NCBI GenBank assembly: GCA_964638595.1
Contig: CAZWYU010000052.1
Coordinates: 1 to 10,388 of the forward strand
Direction: 5' to 3'
DNA: 10,388 nt
From: CAZWQR01 sp964638595
GTDB taxonomy: Bacteria; Patescibacteriota; Minisyncoccia; Minisyncoccales; PEYH01
Position numbers and translations under genes: made by a program. Positions 10,155-10,388 of the stretch are shown piece by piece; position 1 is the first letter of the stretch, and the number at the start of each line of letters is the position of its first letter. Under the pieces are notes generated by a model that worked only from the letters and a program-made list of their open reading frames with translations, was not told where the DNA came from and made no database searches.

Positions 10155-10388
10155 TTAAATAATTTCTTCTATTCCTTCTTCTGTTCCTTCTTCTATTTCT
10201 CTTTTTTCTAGATTTCTGAAACTGGCTCTGGGTTCGTCAAAGAAGAGCTCTACTCGGCCCACTGGGCCGTTTCTGTGTTTTGCAATAATAATATCAGCGA
10301 TATTTTTTTTGCTCGTATCTGGTTTGTATTTTTCTTCCCTATAGATAAAAAGGACTACATCAGCATCCTGTTCTAAAGCTCCGCTTTC
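10155..10388 (-). CDS. dnaB: Replicative DNA helicase DnaB (3' part)
   Basis: The last 77 codons of a minus-strand gene entering from the right edge are visible. The translation opens with ESGALEQDADVVLFIYR and continues with NIADIIIAKHRNGPVGRVELFFDEPRASFRNLE. This is the C-terminal RecA-like ATPase region of DnaB, including the KxRNGP stretch that supplies the arginine-finger loop. DnaB hexamers unwind DNA at the fork. A highly acidic tail follows the conserved domain (EKREIEEGTEEGIEEII). The stop lies 5 bases from the rplU stop with no hairpin between, so the two transcripts probably overlap. Confidence 0.95.
   Translation of the reverse strand, partial: ESGALEQDADVVLFIYREEKYKPDTSKKNIADIIIAKHRNGPVGRVELFFDEPRASFRNLEKREIEEGTEEGIEEII

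Noticed and set aside
1..10388. TGA-recoding genetic code for the whole organism
   Set aside because: TGA ends the ftsL-like gene, the lipid enzyme, the antitoxin, the toxin and the 71-residue gene at family-typical lengths or in ATGA overlaps, so TGA is a normal stop here.

Overview
The window looks like a chromosomal segment from a Candidate Phyla Radiation (Patescibacteria) bacterium, probably of the Parcubacteria type. This is inferred from the low-GC, A/T-rich coding style, compact gene packing, weak or absent Shine-Dalgarno sites in most housekeeping genes, a giant cysteine-rich membrane-anchored surface protein, a shortened division cluster (mraZ-rsmH-ftsL-ftsI) and many GC-rich palindromes between genes. 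The stop codons TAA, TAG and TGA are all used, so the code is the standard bacterial one. Taxonomy cannot be settled from the sequence alone.

Layout. (1) 1-1986: 3' part of a secreted cysteine-rich surface protein with a C-terminal membrane anchor, closed by a strong terminator. (2) 2040-5672: a promoter packed with helically phased GTGG repeats (probable MraZ sites, overlapping DnaA-box-like 9-mers), a leader of about 245 bases, then mraZ, rsmH, an ftsL-like gene and ftsI in tight succession. (3) 5679-6365, minus strand: a CDP-alcohol phosphatidyltransferase converging on ftsI, with one hairpin containing or touching both stop codons. (4) 6517-6589: tRNA-Glu(CTC) with its own promoter. (5) 6590-8824: an accessory block. 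It holds a minus-strand gene with a Nfu-N-like domain, a 71-residue plus-strand gene, a CopG-like/RelE-like toxin-antitoxin pair with a palindromic operator inside its promoter, and a micro-ORF broken by TGA. Direct repeats and GC-rich palindromes lie between them. The first two genes are visibly richer in G+C than the rest of the window and carry consensus AAGGAGG sites and matching promoters. (6) 8787-10149: rmuC, apparently leaderless, followed 2 bases later by rplU. (7) 10155-10388, minus strand: 3' end of the replicative helicase gene dnaB, converging on rplU.

How it works together. MraZ probably regulates its own operon through the phased repeats. RsmH methylates 16S rRNA, while the FtsL-like protein and FtsI act in septal peptidoglycan synthesis. 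The block after the tRNA has several marks of horizontal acquisition: different base composition, different translation signals, a toxin-antitoxin pair, a broken ORF and flanking repeats. No recombinase or CRISPR array is visible. The least explained parts are the small foreign-looking genes, the TGA-interrupted micro-ORF, the mraZ control region and the cysteine-rich surface protein.
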